Assembly (NCBI RefSeq): GCF_001649575.2
Contig: NC_051439.1
Span: 13,049,591-13,113,590, forward strand
Origin: Kryptolebias marmoratus
Taxonomy: Eukaryota; Chordata; Actinopteri; Cyprinodontiformes; Rivulidae
Direction of reading: 5' to 3'
DNA length: 64,000 nt
The translations under genes were made by a program, and so were the position numbers. Within the stretch, counting starts at the first letter, position 1. Each line of letters begins with the position of its first letter. Below, one piece after another: positions 45,801 to 55,925 of this stretch. The notes under the pieces are model-generated. The model saw nothing but the letters and a program-made list of their open reading frames with translations. It did not search any database and was not told the DNA's origin.

Positions 45801-48012
45801 GCCATTCACAGCTTCACAACAATGTGGATATTTAATACTGCAGCTGGCCCGCTTCATGTCAAATGAATGAGGCCTTAGTTTTCATCCCCATCTCAGATAT
45901 GGAGATCATTTGCTCCCCTATATTGTTACGGAGGCAGCGGGATGAAAGGCAGGAGGGAAAAGACCCAACAAGGCGAGGGTCAGAACTTTTTTGAAATGGC
46001 TTGACTCATCAAATCAGAGCTCGACTTAAAAACAAGACAAACATTCAAGGATATTGTCTGTATGAGCCCCACTTTAATCTCATTAGCCTTATTTAAGCAA
46101 AACATAATGACCTCGTCTCGACAGGAAAAACATTTTAATAATATTTAAAAGAGACTGCTTTTTCCTCAAGGTGAAACCCCGATCTGACGCATTTTTAATT
46201 CAACACACATGTGAAACAACTTTTAAACTGCAGCTATTGTACATAAAGCTAAAATCTACACGTCTGTCTAAGACGTTCAAGTTCATTAAAATATAAAATC
46301 TATAACTCTGACACCTTGAAAGCGAGGAAGACCTCATAAGAAACATCAAAATATCATCTTTGCTAAGTCGCTTCCTTCCTTCTGCGGTGGCTTTATTTAT
46401 TTATTTAATTTCAAACACGTCATGTTTCAGGAAAACAAAAATCAACAACTTGAAGTTTCAGACAGACTGAAAGTTACTTCACAACCTTTTTTTTTTTAAG
46501 TTAAGGTATTGTTATTTGTTCTCACAGACTAAATAATCATGATCTTGTGCCACAACTCGCTCGAACCCTTCATGTTCAGCGTCTTCAGTCAAGCTCCGAG
46601 GGCAGAATGAGAGTACAAAGGGGGGGGTGTTTCTCAGAGGTTTATGAAGAGATTAAAAATGTTTTGTGGATTATACGGCGTGGTAATCTGCGCTGGCTCA
46701 AGCAGGTCACTTGGAAAGGTAGCAACACTGTGGGAAAGGTGAAAATCCTTCAAAAGCGCACAGATGACACACGTCACCTCCTTGGGCATGTTGTCGATAA
46801 ATCAAACAACTCGAGACTCAACCCTGAGTCGCTTTTGTTTTCAAGGAAATCTGCGACCCCGATACAAAACACACAACCCAGTATTGTTGCAACAAGACAC
46901 AATAAAGGTACCACCATGTCCCATTCCTATTTCTAGTGCGGTGTGTACTGTAAACCAGCGAGGACTGTGTCTGTAAAGAAAGCACATGCCTGTCCTCGTA
47001 CCGACCAGCTCAACATTTACCTTTGCTATCTTCTTAGAAACTCAAATAAGACAAAATCCATTAACACTGACGAGCTGCCTCTCCTCAAGGTTGGAAAAAC
47101 AGTTAAAATCTAAACTGTAACACACACACACACTCCTTTCTGGTGTTGAATTTAAACAAGTATTCAAGAATTATAATCTCTATTATAATCAAGATGCAGA
47201 AACACAGACTCTGAGTTCATCTAAGACAGAGAAGAAGTAAACTGGGCTAAACTCTAAGCATTTGGAGGGCACAAACCCCACCAGGACCAATTATCATTGT
47301 GGTTATAACAGGACTGACGACATTATTATCATGCAAACCTCCACCTTGGCCACAGTCAAAAAAAGATTGTAGGAGCGGGATCATGATCCCAATCAGCACC
47401 AACATTTTATCATTTGTTCTTTGTGACAACCTCTACATTTCCTGAAAGATTCATCAAAATCCGTTCATTGCTTTTTCAGTGATCTTCAGCACAAACAAAC
47501 TAATGCGACCAAAAACATAAACCTCCCTGGTAGAGGTTAATAAAAAAATGCAGACTTTCAGGACCTAAAGAGGAGCTTGTTAGCTGTGTGTAGCACAAAA
47601 CCCAGCACCATTAATGCTAAATTACATATTCAGCTTTCAAAAAATAAATGCTGCTTTTATGGGACAGACATTTCTTGCTTTGACAGGACAGGAAGACAGC
47701 ACGACTCAAGTAAGAATCCAAATGTTTATGGATTTATGGATGGTTCTCCACTAAAACACATTTTAAGAGTCATAACACACCTAAATATAAAACAGCAGCG
47801 CTCTGTGTAGTCTCAACATTTCGCACATGTTCATTATTTGGTGTGAATGAATGCCAAAATGGTTTTTTTTTGCAGGATGGCCCAGTAGTTTGTGTGTATG
47901 TAATCATCTCCACTTACCTGCACAAATCAGCAAAAGCCTGAAAGTTCAGCTTCTTCATCTTCTTCTCACTGAGCCAGTAGCCGACCCTCCGACCTTTCAG
48001 GAAAGTCTGCAT
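24833..48012 (-). CDS. itpk1: Inositol-tetrakisphosphate 1-kinase (ATP-grasp inositol kinase)
   Basis: Ten coding exons on the minus strand: 47918-48012, 44763-44787, 38018-38143, 33477-33594, 27972-28070, 27755-27795, 27439-27604, 26349-26416, 26088-26250, 24833-25104. They join in frame to 390 aa plus TGA; human ITPK1 is 414, the shortfall lying in the variable C-terminal tail. It starts MQTFLKGRRVGYWLSEKK and ends CVSTIATKASSQ. ATP-grasp features fall at the human positions: Lys199 in YKVFVVG, Asp281 in FGIDVII, Asp295 and Asn297 in DINAFPGYEG. RVAHGTNSHE forms the substrate-side loop. ITPK1 phosphorylates Ins(1,3,4)P3 and moves phosphate between inositol polyphosphates, feeding InsP5/InsP6 synthesis in the cytosol. 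The 25-nt second exon encodes RKRGIEVVQ. Most of the 23-kb span is intron. ITPK1-UBR7-BTBD7 order matches human 14q32. The tail is Pro/Ser/Cys-rich and likely flexible. Confidence 0.96.
25105..26087 (-). other. itpk1 intron 9
   Basis: AT-rich intron between the last two coding exons. Open frames such as 25324-25539 lack similarity and splice context. No repeat or RNA gene was recognised. Confidence 0.6.
26417..27438 (-). other. itpk1 intron 7
   Basis: The intron between coding exons 7 and 8. At about 27040-27190 is a GC-balanced block open in several frames, containing the POU octamer ATGCAAAT at 27133-27140 and a TTTGCATGAGG string nearby. It looks unlike the AT-rich surroundings and could be a conserved non-coding element, but conservation cannot be judged from one sequence. 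Confidence 0.4.
28071..33476 (-). other. itpk1 intron 4 (5.4 kb)
   Basis: Large intron without a recognisable exon on either strand. A GC-richer patch at 29280-29580 contains overlapping open frames with no similarity. Homopolymer runs occur (C-run near 30640, A-runs near 29250). No mobile element was recognised with confidence. Confidence 0.5.
34960..35165 (-). promoter_or_regulatory. CpG-rich island inside itpk1, candidate alternative promoter
   Basis: This 200-bp segment has a high density of CG dinucleotides in an AT-rich intron, plus an inverted CCAAT box (GATTGG near 35056). On the minus strand a GTAAGG donor follows ATGGGTACGACG (donor at about 35108-35113). An ATG-GGT-ACG-ACG start would join in phase 0 to the itpk1 exon at 33477-33594. 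Transcription from here is not shown by the sequence alone. Confidence 0.3.
36310..36450 (-). repeat. Dispersed repeat, partial reversed copy E
   Basis: The order GGATAAATTTTAATGAAACG, GTAATCATTATTTG, CAACTGATTAACCTTTGGAG, AAAATGGCT parallels the reversed copy at 50835-51100 (TTTGAATAAAACTCATCG, GTAATCACTGGATG, CAACTGATTAACTTTTGGAC, AAAAATGGCT). Only the first half is recognisable. Confidence 0.45.
37360..37690 (+). repeat. Dispersed ~300-bp repeat, copy B
   Basis: Shares ordered motifs with copy A: CTGAATGACTCAGCTACAAC, AATCTGTAAAATCAACTGAG, TTGCAGACATTTTGTGTTGG and the final TAAGATATTTTGGAAACAGA. It also has the GGTGGCCATCTCGAATTAGA segment seen reversed in copy D. Lies in itpk1 intron 3. 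Confidence 0.6.
40556..40640 (+). repeat. Teleost interspersed-repeat tail
   Basis: TTTGTATAGTGCCCCAAGAT, GACTTTTGTTGTGAACTGGC and GCTGTATAAACGAGCTAAAT followed by TTGAATTAAATTA match the usual fish repeat tail (gcgctatataaataaaattgaattga, from memory). Only the 3' part is recognisable. Confidence 0.55.
42536..42559 (+). repeat. (GAA)n microsatellite
   Basis: Eight near-perfect AAG/GAA units. Intronic, in itpk1. Confidence 0.9.
45055..45340 (+). repeat. Dispersed ~300-bp repeat, copy C
   Basis: Ordered motifs: CTCAGCTACTACCACGCTAA, TCTGTAAAGCTGGCTGAATT, ATAGCCATTTTTGTGTTTTC, AGATTAATCAGTTGCAGACG, ACATCCAGTGATTACTTTC and a terminal GCTAACGATGCAGACAAACA. Same orientation as copies A and B. 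Confidence 0.65.
47330..47545. repeat. Fish interspersed repeat with GCAAACCTCC ends
   Basis: Begins ATGCAAACCTCCACCTTGGC and ends GACCAAAAACATAAACCTCC-CTGGTAGAGGTT, with AAATCCGTTCATTGCTTTTT between. This is a common teleost repeat pattern in my memory. A fragment of the reverse sense (CTTGGCGGAGGTTTGCACTC) is at about 51722-51745. Confidence 0.5.
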
Positions 48013-48080
48013 TTCTTCTAGGCTCCTGTGTCCCCCCCTTTGTTTTGTCTGAGAATAAATGATGCGACTGGAGGCTCAAC
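48013..48080 (-). other. itpk1: itpk1 5' UTR part of the first coding exon
   Basis: On the minus strand a pyrimidine tract (CTTCTCTCCTGTTCAG) ends at 48081, giving a good acceptor, so the coding exon probably begins at 48080 with 68 nt of 5' UTR before the ATG at 48012. A weaker acceptor alternative is at 48049. Confidence 0.5.
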
Positions 48081-48554
48081 CTGAACAGGAGAGAAGCAGG
48101 AAATCATCACAAATCTGTCACAGCAGCAATAATAAACCAACTAAGGCTTCCTGCGCTATGAAACATTACCCCCACAGCCAGAAGTGGCGATTATTATTTA
48201 TTTGATTATTCTTTTTTGCTCGTGTGGTTTCTTTAAACACGACACTCATGACTGGAGTAAATTAGCTTAAATAAAATAAATAGTGATATTAAACAACGGG
48301 ATGTGGTTCAGCATCAGCGGACCGCTCACACGCGCTGACTCTTTTGCTAACATCAACAGCTAACGCTAGCTGGCTAGCTGAGATGACAAGCTAAACAGCT
48401 ACAGACGCGAAAGGCAAAATTTTCAATTAAAGCCAAGGTTAATGCCATTTCTACGTTTTAAATAAAGCGTGCCAGCGACCAATTATCAACCAAGAGGTGA
48501 AGCAGCTGATAGAGTTGCTAAAGGTGGGAGCGAGAGGAGCTAGAGCTAACTAAC

Positions 48555-48770
48555 CTGGTAGTTTTAGCACCCGGTTATTCGTGTCCCCTTTGAAAGCTAA
48601 CTCGGACAGCGTCCCATTTTCAGTCCGTCCACGGGAGAAGTATACAGAACCGAGGTGGCAGGTGACAGGCACGGTCGGACCCAGATGTTCCTGGTGTTCC
48701 TCTGTCAGGCTCTGAGCTGAAACTGTGTGACTGGCTGCACACACCCAGGATCCTGAAGACTGATGCTGCG
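48555..48770 (-). promoter_or_regulatory. itpk1: Putative itpk1 non-coding first exon and promoter
   Basis: On the minus strand CTACCAG|GTTAGT at 48549-48555 is a fitting donor for a non-coding exon 1 joining the acceptor at 48081. The sequence here is GC-richer than its flanks. An open frame starting at 48744 would form an upstream ORF ending just after the junction. The transcription start is not fixed. Confidence 0.4.
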
Positions 48771-50180
48771 TTCATCTGCGCCTCGGAAATTATGTAACCT
48801 CTCGCCAGTGGCGCAACGCTTTGCTTGTTTTCGCTCTCTCTTACTTTCGGTAATGATTAACGCTTCCATTATCTTATCGACTTATCATTCCCCAGTAAAA
48901 CGGAGCAAGATGATAACATTAATAATGTTTTATTTAGCATACAAGGGATTAAGAATTCCGTTTTGCCCTGTTCCAGTTGGTTATTCACTCATATTTCCGA
49001 CAGCCACTGAACAAGGCTGTAGCGATAAGACGAGTTCCGTCTGTTTAATTTTCACTTTACTTTGCATTACGATTAGCGCAAAAAAATCTTCATCTGTGTT
49101 TGTGAGTGTGCAAATTAAAACGTGCCTCACACCGTATGTGAGCGCGTGTAAATATTTGAACATGTCATAAGTGTTATTATTATTATTATTAGGACATGGG
49201 TTGGATTGACCGTGTAACAACAGCGCCCCCCGCCGGTCAAACACATGTACAGCCGAAACTTCCCCCAGTAAACAAACAAATAAATCAAACTGAATTAGGT
49301 TATTTCTACAGATTCGAGAAAAATTCTGTTTATTTTTAAAACAAAACAAAAATGTTTAAAAAATGCACACCGGCCTTGGCAGACGGAGCAGAAGAAACAA
49401 CCGCATTTAATATTTTTTGCCTAGTTCTCCACCATAAAGGGTATGTAAACATTGTTTTAATGTTAGTGCATTTATGAAATTATTTTTAAACAATTAAACC
49501 CCTTCTTTATTAGTTAGCTTTAACTACACATTAAATTCAATTTGGAGAATTTCTGTATCCACAAATCACACTGTATTGTATTTGTGTATCTGCTAATAAA
49601 AATGTTCTTTAGAAAATTTCAGCTGTAAGTGGTAAAACTTCATGTTTACAGTCAGGCTGTCAAGCATTACTTTGTTGTTATTTAAAGGTTAGTAGTTCTG
49701 CTAAATGTGTCAACATTGCTTCTTATGCTACTTTTAGCTAGCTTTTTGATTCTTTTAGTAAGCATTTTGTCAATTGTAGTTTCCATTTATTATTTTGCTA
49801 CATTTAGCTAACTCTCTATTACTTTTAGCTACACTTTTTGATGTTTGGTACTTTTAGCTACCCTTGTAGTTACTGTCACTTCTTTAGCTTTTAGTTTGAC
49901 CTTTGCTACTTTTAACTAACTCTTTGTTACTTTTAACTAATGTAGCTTCTTTTAGCTTGCTTTTTGCTCTTTTTAGCTAGCCTTTCGTTACGTTTAGCTT
50001 CTATCTAGCATTTTTTACCTTCTAGGTTTTAACTAGCTTTTTGCCACATTTAGTTTCAAACTAGCATTTTGCGACTTTTAGCTTCTCTTAGTTTTTAGCT
50101 CCTGTTTTGCTTCTTTTATAATTAACAACTCAGCTTGAGTCTCTTCAGCAAACCTCAGCAGTAGTTCATCACTCAGCATC
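48771..50180. other. Spacer between itpk1 and ubr7
   Basis: About 1.4 kb between the two head-to-head genes. No MOAP1, LYSET/TMEM251 or GON7 coding sequence is visible. The open frame at 48763-49170 starts in the itpk1 promoter region and has no similarity. The right part is filled by a minisatellite. Confidence 0.5.
49727..50120 (-). repeat. GCTAAAAG-type minisatellite, inverted copy
   Basis: About 390 bp of CTACTTTTAGCTAGCTTTTT-like imperfect units, the reverse complement of the array at 12066-12480. It ends about 100 bp before the ubr7 promoter motifs. Confidence 0.75.
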
Positions 50181-50234
50181 CTTGAAGAAAATGTATTTCA
50201 AACGGTTATTTCGAACACATGTGTTCAAGCGACG

Positions 50235-50255
50235 TGACGTCACTTCCGGCACGTG
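50235..50255 (+). promoter_or_regulatory. ubr7: ubr7 core promoter: CRE, ETS site and E-box in a row
   Basis: A palindromic CRE (TGACGTCA, 50235-50242), an ETS/GABP site (ACTTCCGG, 50242-50249) and an E-box (CACGTG, 50250-50255) abut or overlap within 21 bp, 109-129 bp upstream of the ubr7 ATG. Such clusters are typical of TATA-less housekeeping promoters. Binding is inferred. Confidence 0.6.
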
Positions 50256-50363
50256 GTCCCGGCTCAAACTCCCGCCACAGGAACAGCGATTTGTCAACAG
50301 TATTGTTCAGCCGCTCGGACCGCGCCATCTCACCGGGTGTTTGCGTTGTGTTTACCCAGAAAC

Positions 50364-53300
50364 ATGGCAGCGAGCAGGCAGAACCCGGAGGCGGACGATG
50401 TCCTGGTCACCGACGAGGAGGTGGAGCAGGCCCTGTGCGTGCTGGCTGGGAGCGACGCGGAAAAATGCTCCTATTCCCGGGTAAGAAAAGCCTCCCGCGC
50501 CGCATCCCTGCGCTTTGTTGCTCGGTTCAAATACAAATGGCCACTGTGGGCACCTTCTAATGCCTTTGTGTTTGCATTGCACTGCAATTCTAATTGTAGA
50601 CTTGGGGTGAAATATTCGAAATATGTTAATTTTGGGGGGTGATTGTTTTGTGTTCATTGTTGCAGGGTTATGTGAAGAGGCAGGCGGTGTTTGCCTGCAA
50701 CACTTGCACCCCCAGTGCTGCAGAGCCTGCTGGGGTTTGTCTGGCCTGTGCCAATAAATGCCACGATGGGCACGACATCTTTGAACTGTACACCAAAAGG
50801 TAAAGTCTGGCCACTCACACACACACCCCTCTGATCTGTTAGCAAAATATTTAGTGAACCGCTGAACAGATTTGAATAAAACTCATCGAGAGTAATCACT
50901 GGATGCACGTCTACAACTGATTAACTTTTGGACTCAACCTGATTTAAGATGGCCTCTACAGCCAATCAACCTTAGCCAGCACAAAAATGGCTGTAACTCA
51001 GTCATTTTTACAGCTATTGAGCTAAACTCTAGCATGGTGGTAGCTGAGAGTCATCCCCAAAACATACTCTGAGCACTAACAGATCTTGCTAGGTCTTTGC
51101 TTAAATCCTTGGGGTGGGTTGTATGCTTCATTTAGTTGAACACAATATTAATTAAAAAATACCAGAGTAAGCCTAAATCATCCATGCTGCAGTATTTTTT
51201 TAATTACTAAAACTTCTGAAGTTATGGCTTTTGGTGTGCCACCCCTTTAAAAACCTTCTGGAGGCGCCGCTGCTCCATGTTTTGTATCAACATGTAACCA
51301 AGTCCTTCGCTTATTTTCCAACCTTTCTGTTTGGTCTTGCAGAAGTTTTCGCTGCGATTGTGGGAACGGCAAGTTTGGCGATGTCCAGTGTCAGCTCGTT
51401 CCCGTGAGTCCACCGAACCTCCGTTTTTTGCCAACGCCCTTTCGCGTTGCATTCATCTTTTACGTGCATGTGTTTTCAGGTCAAAGATGAGAAGAACGTT
51501 AAGAACCGCTACAACCACAACTTCAGCGGCTGCTACTGCGTATGCGACCGTCCCTACCCAGATACAGATGAGCAGGTATTCCCTCCTCCGCCTCGTGCAG
51601 ATTATTGAAGTTTGTGTTTTCGGTAGCGTTCGTTTTTCTGTGCACAAGATTACTCCGGCTCTGAGTTCCTCAACATACAGTGATGACATCAGTCCCACTA
51701 TGACATCACAATGATAATGGGTCTTGGCGGAGGTTTGCACTCTCCGAGTGCTTTACGGTTTTCCGTTTTTTTCACCGCCTAATAAAATAGTTTTTTTAAC
51801 AGGATGACGACGAGATGATTCAGTGCATCATCTGTGAGGACTGGTTTCACAGCAGGGTGAGCGTAAGAGGATTCACATTCCCCGCTCTGTCTGATTTACA
51901 TTTTATTGCCTCTTTAAGCTTCCTCGTTTTTTTTTTTGTTTGTTTTTGAGCAGCACCTGGGCTGTGCTGTGGTCGAACCAGAGGAGCTGCAGGAGATGAG
52001 CTGTGAGGCCTGCATGAGCAAAGCTCCTTTCCTGTGGACATACGCTGCTCACTTCGCAGGTAACCACTTCTACGCGAATCTCGATCCCGCTCTTTGACAC
52101 GCAGCTCTGTAAGTCGGTGAGGAACGTATGTGGCTGTGTCCTTCAGTACCACCTGTCATCAATGTCAGCCACTCTGAGGAGGACGTGGAGGTCAACGTCG
52201 AGGAGGAAACCGAGGAGCGTCAAGGGAGCGATGAGAAACCGACCACCAGTGAGGAGCACACAAAGGTGAGAAATCATACTGATATTAGCCTGGAGGATTC
52301 AGGTAATTTGGACTTAAAGTGAACATAACAGCATGTATTCATACCAATATCCTATAAAAATGAATCAGATTTGACATTTCCTTATTGAGGGCTTTTAAAG
52401 AAAATCTTAAATGCCGCTCTTGTTTTTTAATCTGATTGCCACAAGGTGGGGCCAAAGGGTAAGAAGCAGATTACAGCCTTAGGGCTCCAGCTCCTGTTAT
52501 CATGTGCTTCCTGCTCCTCTGGGTAATTAGAGGAGAACTGACCCATGAGGCCCTGCTTCTGTGGCTCTGTAGACAGCCTTGGCCAAGCTTCAGAGCTTAC
52601 AGTAAACAGGAGATTTTCATCATCCAACCATCACATCAAGTCACCTGGAGACTCCCTCAGATGTATTGCCGTGTATCAAAGTGCCCAGCTGTTGTGGGGT
52701 TTCTGATGCCAAAATTCACCCAGTTTTTTATATTTCCCCCCCCCTTTTTAAATCATTTGCACCGTAGGAAGTGGAAAACGGGTGCTCCCCAGGCAAACGA
52801 ACTCATGACGAAATGACAAGCGGCTCTCTAAAGGGCACAAGCAGAAGCGCAGAGTGCAGGCTGAAGGAGCTGCAGGCGCAGGGGTTAGTCGGGCAGAGAC
52901 GGGGAGCCGTGTTCTGGCCTTACGGATGGCGCTCCGAGCTCTGCACCTGCACAAGCTGCAAGGTAGGTCAACAGACACCATCGATCCTTGTGTGTAGTAA
53001 AATAGGGCTAGCCTGTAATCCACATTCATCACCTGTGTGTGTGTGTGTGCAGAAGGTTTACGTGGCTACAGAAGTGCAGTTTCTCATGGATCAGTCTGAC
53101 ACCATTTTGGCCTACGAGAAGAGAGGATTGGAGGCGCCGTTCGGGCAGCACCCTCTGATGGCGCTGATAGGCTCGATGAACCGCGTGCAGCAGCTGGAGG
53201 TCATTTACGGTGAGGATGGAAAGGGCAGGAAGGAAGAAATCAGATTGGTGTTCTTCCGCAGATGCAATCATGTAAACTTGAACGAAATGGAGACGGAGAG

Positions 53301-53586
53301 ACTTGAAGTGCACTAAAATAACTCGTCTTCCTCCAGGTATCAACGAGCTGACAGCCGCAATCAGCGAGTTCTTAGAGCGGTGTGTTTCTGAAGGAAAGGT
53401 AAGAAAAGACTGTTGCCGAGTCATGTTCCCCGGACTTCTCGTTTGTTCTTTTTGCCCGTTTTCCTCATGCTCCATCTGAATCCTCCCCTTTGTGTCTGTC
53501 AGACTGTCACAGCTGAAGCCATACACGAATTCTTTGAAGAGCTGCGAGAAAAGAAGAGACGCAGAACCACTCCTGCATCGGAGTAA
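50364..53586 (+). CDS. ubr7: UBR7 (UBR-box and PHD-finger putative E3 ubiquitin ligase)
   Basis: Eleven coding exons: 50364-50480, 50666-50799, 51343-51403, 51480-51575, 51803-51856, 51954-52059, 52147-52265, 52768-52962, 53053-53209, 53337-53398, 53503-53586. They join to 394 aa (human 425). Residues about 40-112 are the UBR zinc finger (CNTC, CLAC, KCHDGHDIFEL, FRCDCGN, CYCVC); about 118-185 are a PHD-like finger (DEMIQCIICEDWFHSRHLGC, CEAC). An acidic, low-complexity segment (about 190-230) and a conserved C-terminal half (FWPYGWRSELCTC, APFGQHPLMALIGSMNRVQQLE) follow, ending in a basic KKRRR stretch. Human UBR7 is reported as a histone H2B ubiquitin ligase and chromatin-linked protein. 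The start ATG lies in good context (AACATGG). Tail-to-tail with btbd7. Confidence 0.96.
50835..51110 (-). repeat. Dispersed ~300-bp repeat, reversed copy D (ubr7 intron 2)
   Basis: Reverse-oriented relative to A-C: GTTAGCAAAATATTTAGTG, AGTAATCACTGGATGCACGT, CAACTGATTAACTTTTGGAC, AAAAATGGCTGTAACTCAGT, CTCTAGCATGGTGGTAGCTG and AGAGTCATCC. This is the best preserved copy, so it shows the motif order most clearly. Confidence 0.65.
52266..52767 (+). other. ubr7 intron 7
   Basis: The intron between the acidic-linker exons. The block 52440-52610 is GC-balanced but no in-frame extension with proper splice sites was found. Nothing else was recognised. Confidence 0.5.
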
Positions 53587-54085
53587 AACCAAGTTCCCTC
53601 TGCTGCCATCATATGCTGGGTTCATATGGGGCTTTAAATGAATGTGTCATTTTGAAGATGACCCTTTTCATCTCCAAAATAAAGTGCTTTTTTTGCTGGA
53701 AATGTGAGTTTAAAGCTTGGAAATGTTGCCTACTGTACCGATTTATATTTTGTTCAGGTATTAGGATTATGATTTTGTCTTTATTATTATTATGAATGCC
53801 TTTTAAAATGTGATGAAAGTCTGTAACTTGAAACAGATGTTGCACATTTAAGCCTTTTTATTACCACAAGTAAATGTGTTTCTGCACAAGGTCTCTTTGA
53901 GTTTGTTTGCTTTTAACGTTTGCAAGACTTTTAATTGCCCATGATTGTAATTGAAAGTGTTCTTTTAGTTGAGATTTAAGTTTATATTGTTAGGACTTTT
54001 ACTGTCTGCAATCAGTTAAGATGATTGAAACTGATGGACTGTGAAGGGTATTATTTGAATGTGGATTAGTACAAATAAAACTGGA
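53587..54085 (+). other. ubr7: ubr7 3' UTR with AATAAA signals
   Basis: AATAAA occurs at 53678-53683 (about 95 nt after the stop) and at 54074-54079, which suggests alternative short and long 3' ends. Confidence 0.6.
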
Positions 54086-54207
54086 GAAATTATATTTTCT
54101 GCAAATATGCACTGAATGACTCGACTGAAATTAGCAGAAGCTAAAACTGAGTTTGTTCAAACCTCTGCTTAAACATGGTAATGTATTTCTGTGGGGAAAT
54201 CTTTTGT

Positions 54208-54312
54208 ATAAATGTCACAAATATCAAGTCTGCACCCATCTCCTGAAAGAGCTGAACATTTTGATATCTGCATGGCTAAAATAGCACAAAGTATGCAGAA
54301 ATAGATTGCAAA
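54208..54312 (+). repeat. Short dispersed repeat, copy 2
   Basis: Partner of 12785-12890, same orientation. It fills most of the gap between the ubr7 and btbd7 3' ends. Confidence 0.5.
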
Positions 54313-54379
54313 AAACAACAGGTAAACAATCACAATGAGTAAATGGACATAATGATGTGTATTCCATAATATTAAACAG

Positions 54380-55887
54380 TTTATTTTGAGGATGCCAAAG
54401 TTGACCACTGTTATGCACCTTTTTGAGGTGACAGTAGAAAAATAGATTCAGTGAAACTAAATGCAACTTAATATTGATCTACAAACACGGTTTCTATATC
54501 ATACAAGTACAATGTACTTGATACAATTCAACACAAGCAATCACACATTTCAGGTGTTTTTTGTTTTGTTTTGGTGTTTTTTTTCAAAAGTTGCTAAGTA
54601 ACGCTATGTACACGAAACGAGCTACATGAGATTTCAAAGAACTACTTGATGCATGCTGGTAAGCTGGTAGAAAAGAGCTTGCATAGACATCAAAGTCACT
54701 GATCCAATAAAAGCCCGGCCGCAGGCAGGGGAAGGCACTGACTCCTCTACAGCAAAAGAGCAAAACAACGACTTTGACTCAATGGAACATTGTCCTGGAA
54801 AATAATAAAAACAAAAGCTACCCAACGTGAACATGGGGAGGAATCTGGAGTTTTGCATTTTTTCCCCGTGAAGCAACTAAGATGGAAAAACCATTTTTCT
54901 GCTTGGCGAACTCATCAATGGAAAGCAGAGAGTAATATCTTGAGATCGTCCACATGTTACATTTAAAAATGGAGGGGGGGGGGCGGCTCTACGAACATGG
55001 CAATCCACATTACTTACAATATTAAAAAAAAAAAAAAAACAGCTCTCAATGCATAACATTTAAGAACAAAAGTTTCTGAAACAATCTTTGTTTTGTACCA
55101 CACATTCTTAGTGAGATTTCATGACGAAGACATGTACACAGTGCTGTCCACTACAGTTAAAAACATACACCTTCAACAACCACTAAGATGTGATAGAAAC
55201 CATAAAAAATTCATCAGAACGCGTGGAACTAAATTCATTATATACAATTTCCATTGGAGATATGTGCAAGCAATCGCCGACTTCCTCGGCGCAGGTTATC
55301 TTTTGTTCGAAATTCATTTGTTCTTCCCTTCTGCTGACACCCAGATGGCTCCAACAGTGCAAAGATACTTGTGAGGTTTAACACCAGCTATCAGCTGTAA
55401 CAGGCTTATTTATATGTGTGGACTTGCAGGCTTTTTGGAGCTACAGCTGCAGCGGGTCTCTAACAATATATTTAACAGTATCAGCACTGCGAATGCATAT
55501 CTGTCTCTCATGAGGTGGAAACATGGAGGTCCGGTATATGCATATAGTATTACAATTAAGTGAAATCAACCTCTAGTACTCTGAAAAATAATAAAAATGT
55601 ACTTGTGTCTGTAGTGAAAAAATAGGAGTTAAAAGAAGATGTGAAACACTGAATTGAATAAAAAGTAGCTAAAACTGAATAATCTAAGCACTTGTTAAGG
55701 CTTTAGATTCGATTACTTGATGCTAAATGTAACAGGGAGCTTTCACACAACAACCACTGCACTCTGTGCCAGACTGGTTAGTATCCTCAGACTCTGATAT
55801 GTACAAAGAAGACCTGACTAAAAAATGGGAGTGTACAGTACTGGGATTGTCTAAACACCTGTGTGCATTAAAGCTATCCTTGCACAC

Positions 55888-55925
<38 letters not shown>

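Larger units (their letters stand above)
44788..47917 (-). other. itpk1 intron 1 between coding exons (3.1 kb)
   Basis: Holds dispersed-repeat copy C (45055-45340) and another repeat at 47330-47545. The block 45830-46100 contains a TTTAATCTCATTAG string near 46074 and other homeodomain-like TAAT motifs. The 129-codon open frame at 46547-46936 has no recognised similarity. Confidence 0.5.

Noticed and set aside
46547..46936. 129-codon plus-strand open frame in itpk1 intron 1
   Set aside because: No recognisable domain, no splice or promoter context, and located inside an intron of the opposite strand.
48763..49170. 135-codon plus-strand open frame in the itpk1-ubr7 gap
   Set aside because: Composition is hydrophobic and AT-driven, no known family is recognised, and it starts in the opposite-strand itpk1 promoter. 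It does not resemble LYSET, GON7 or MOAP1.
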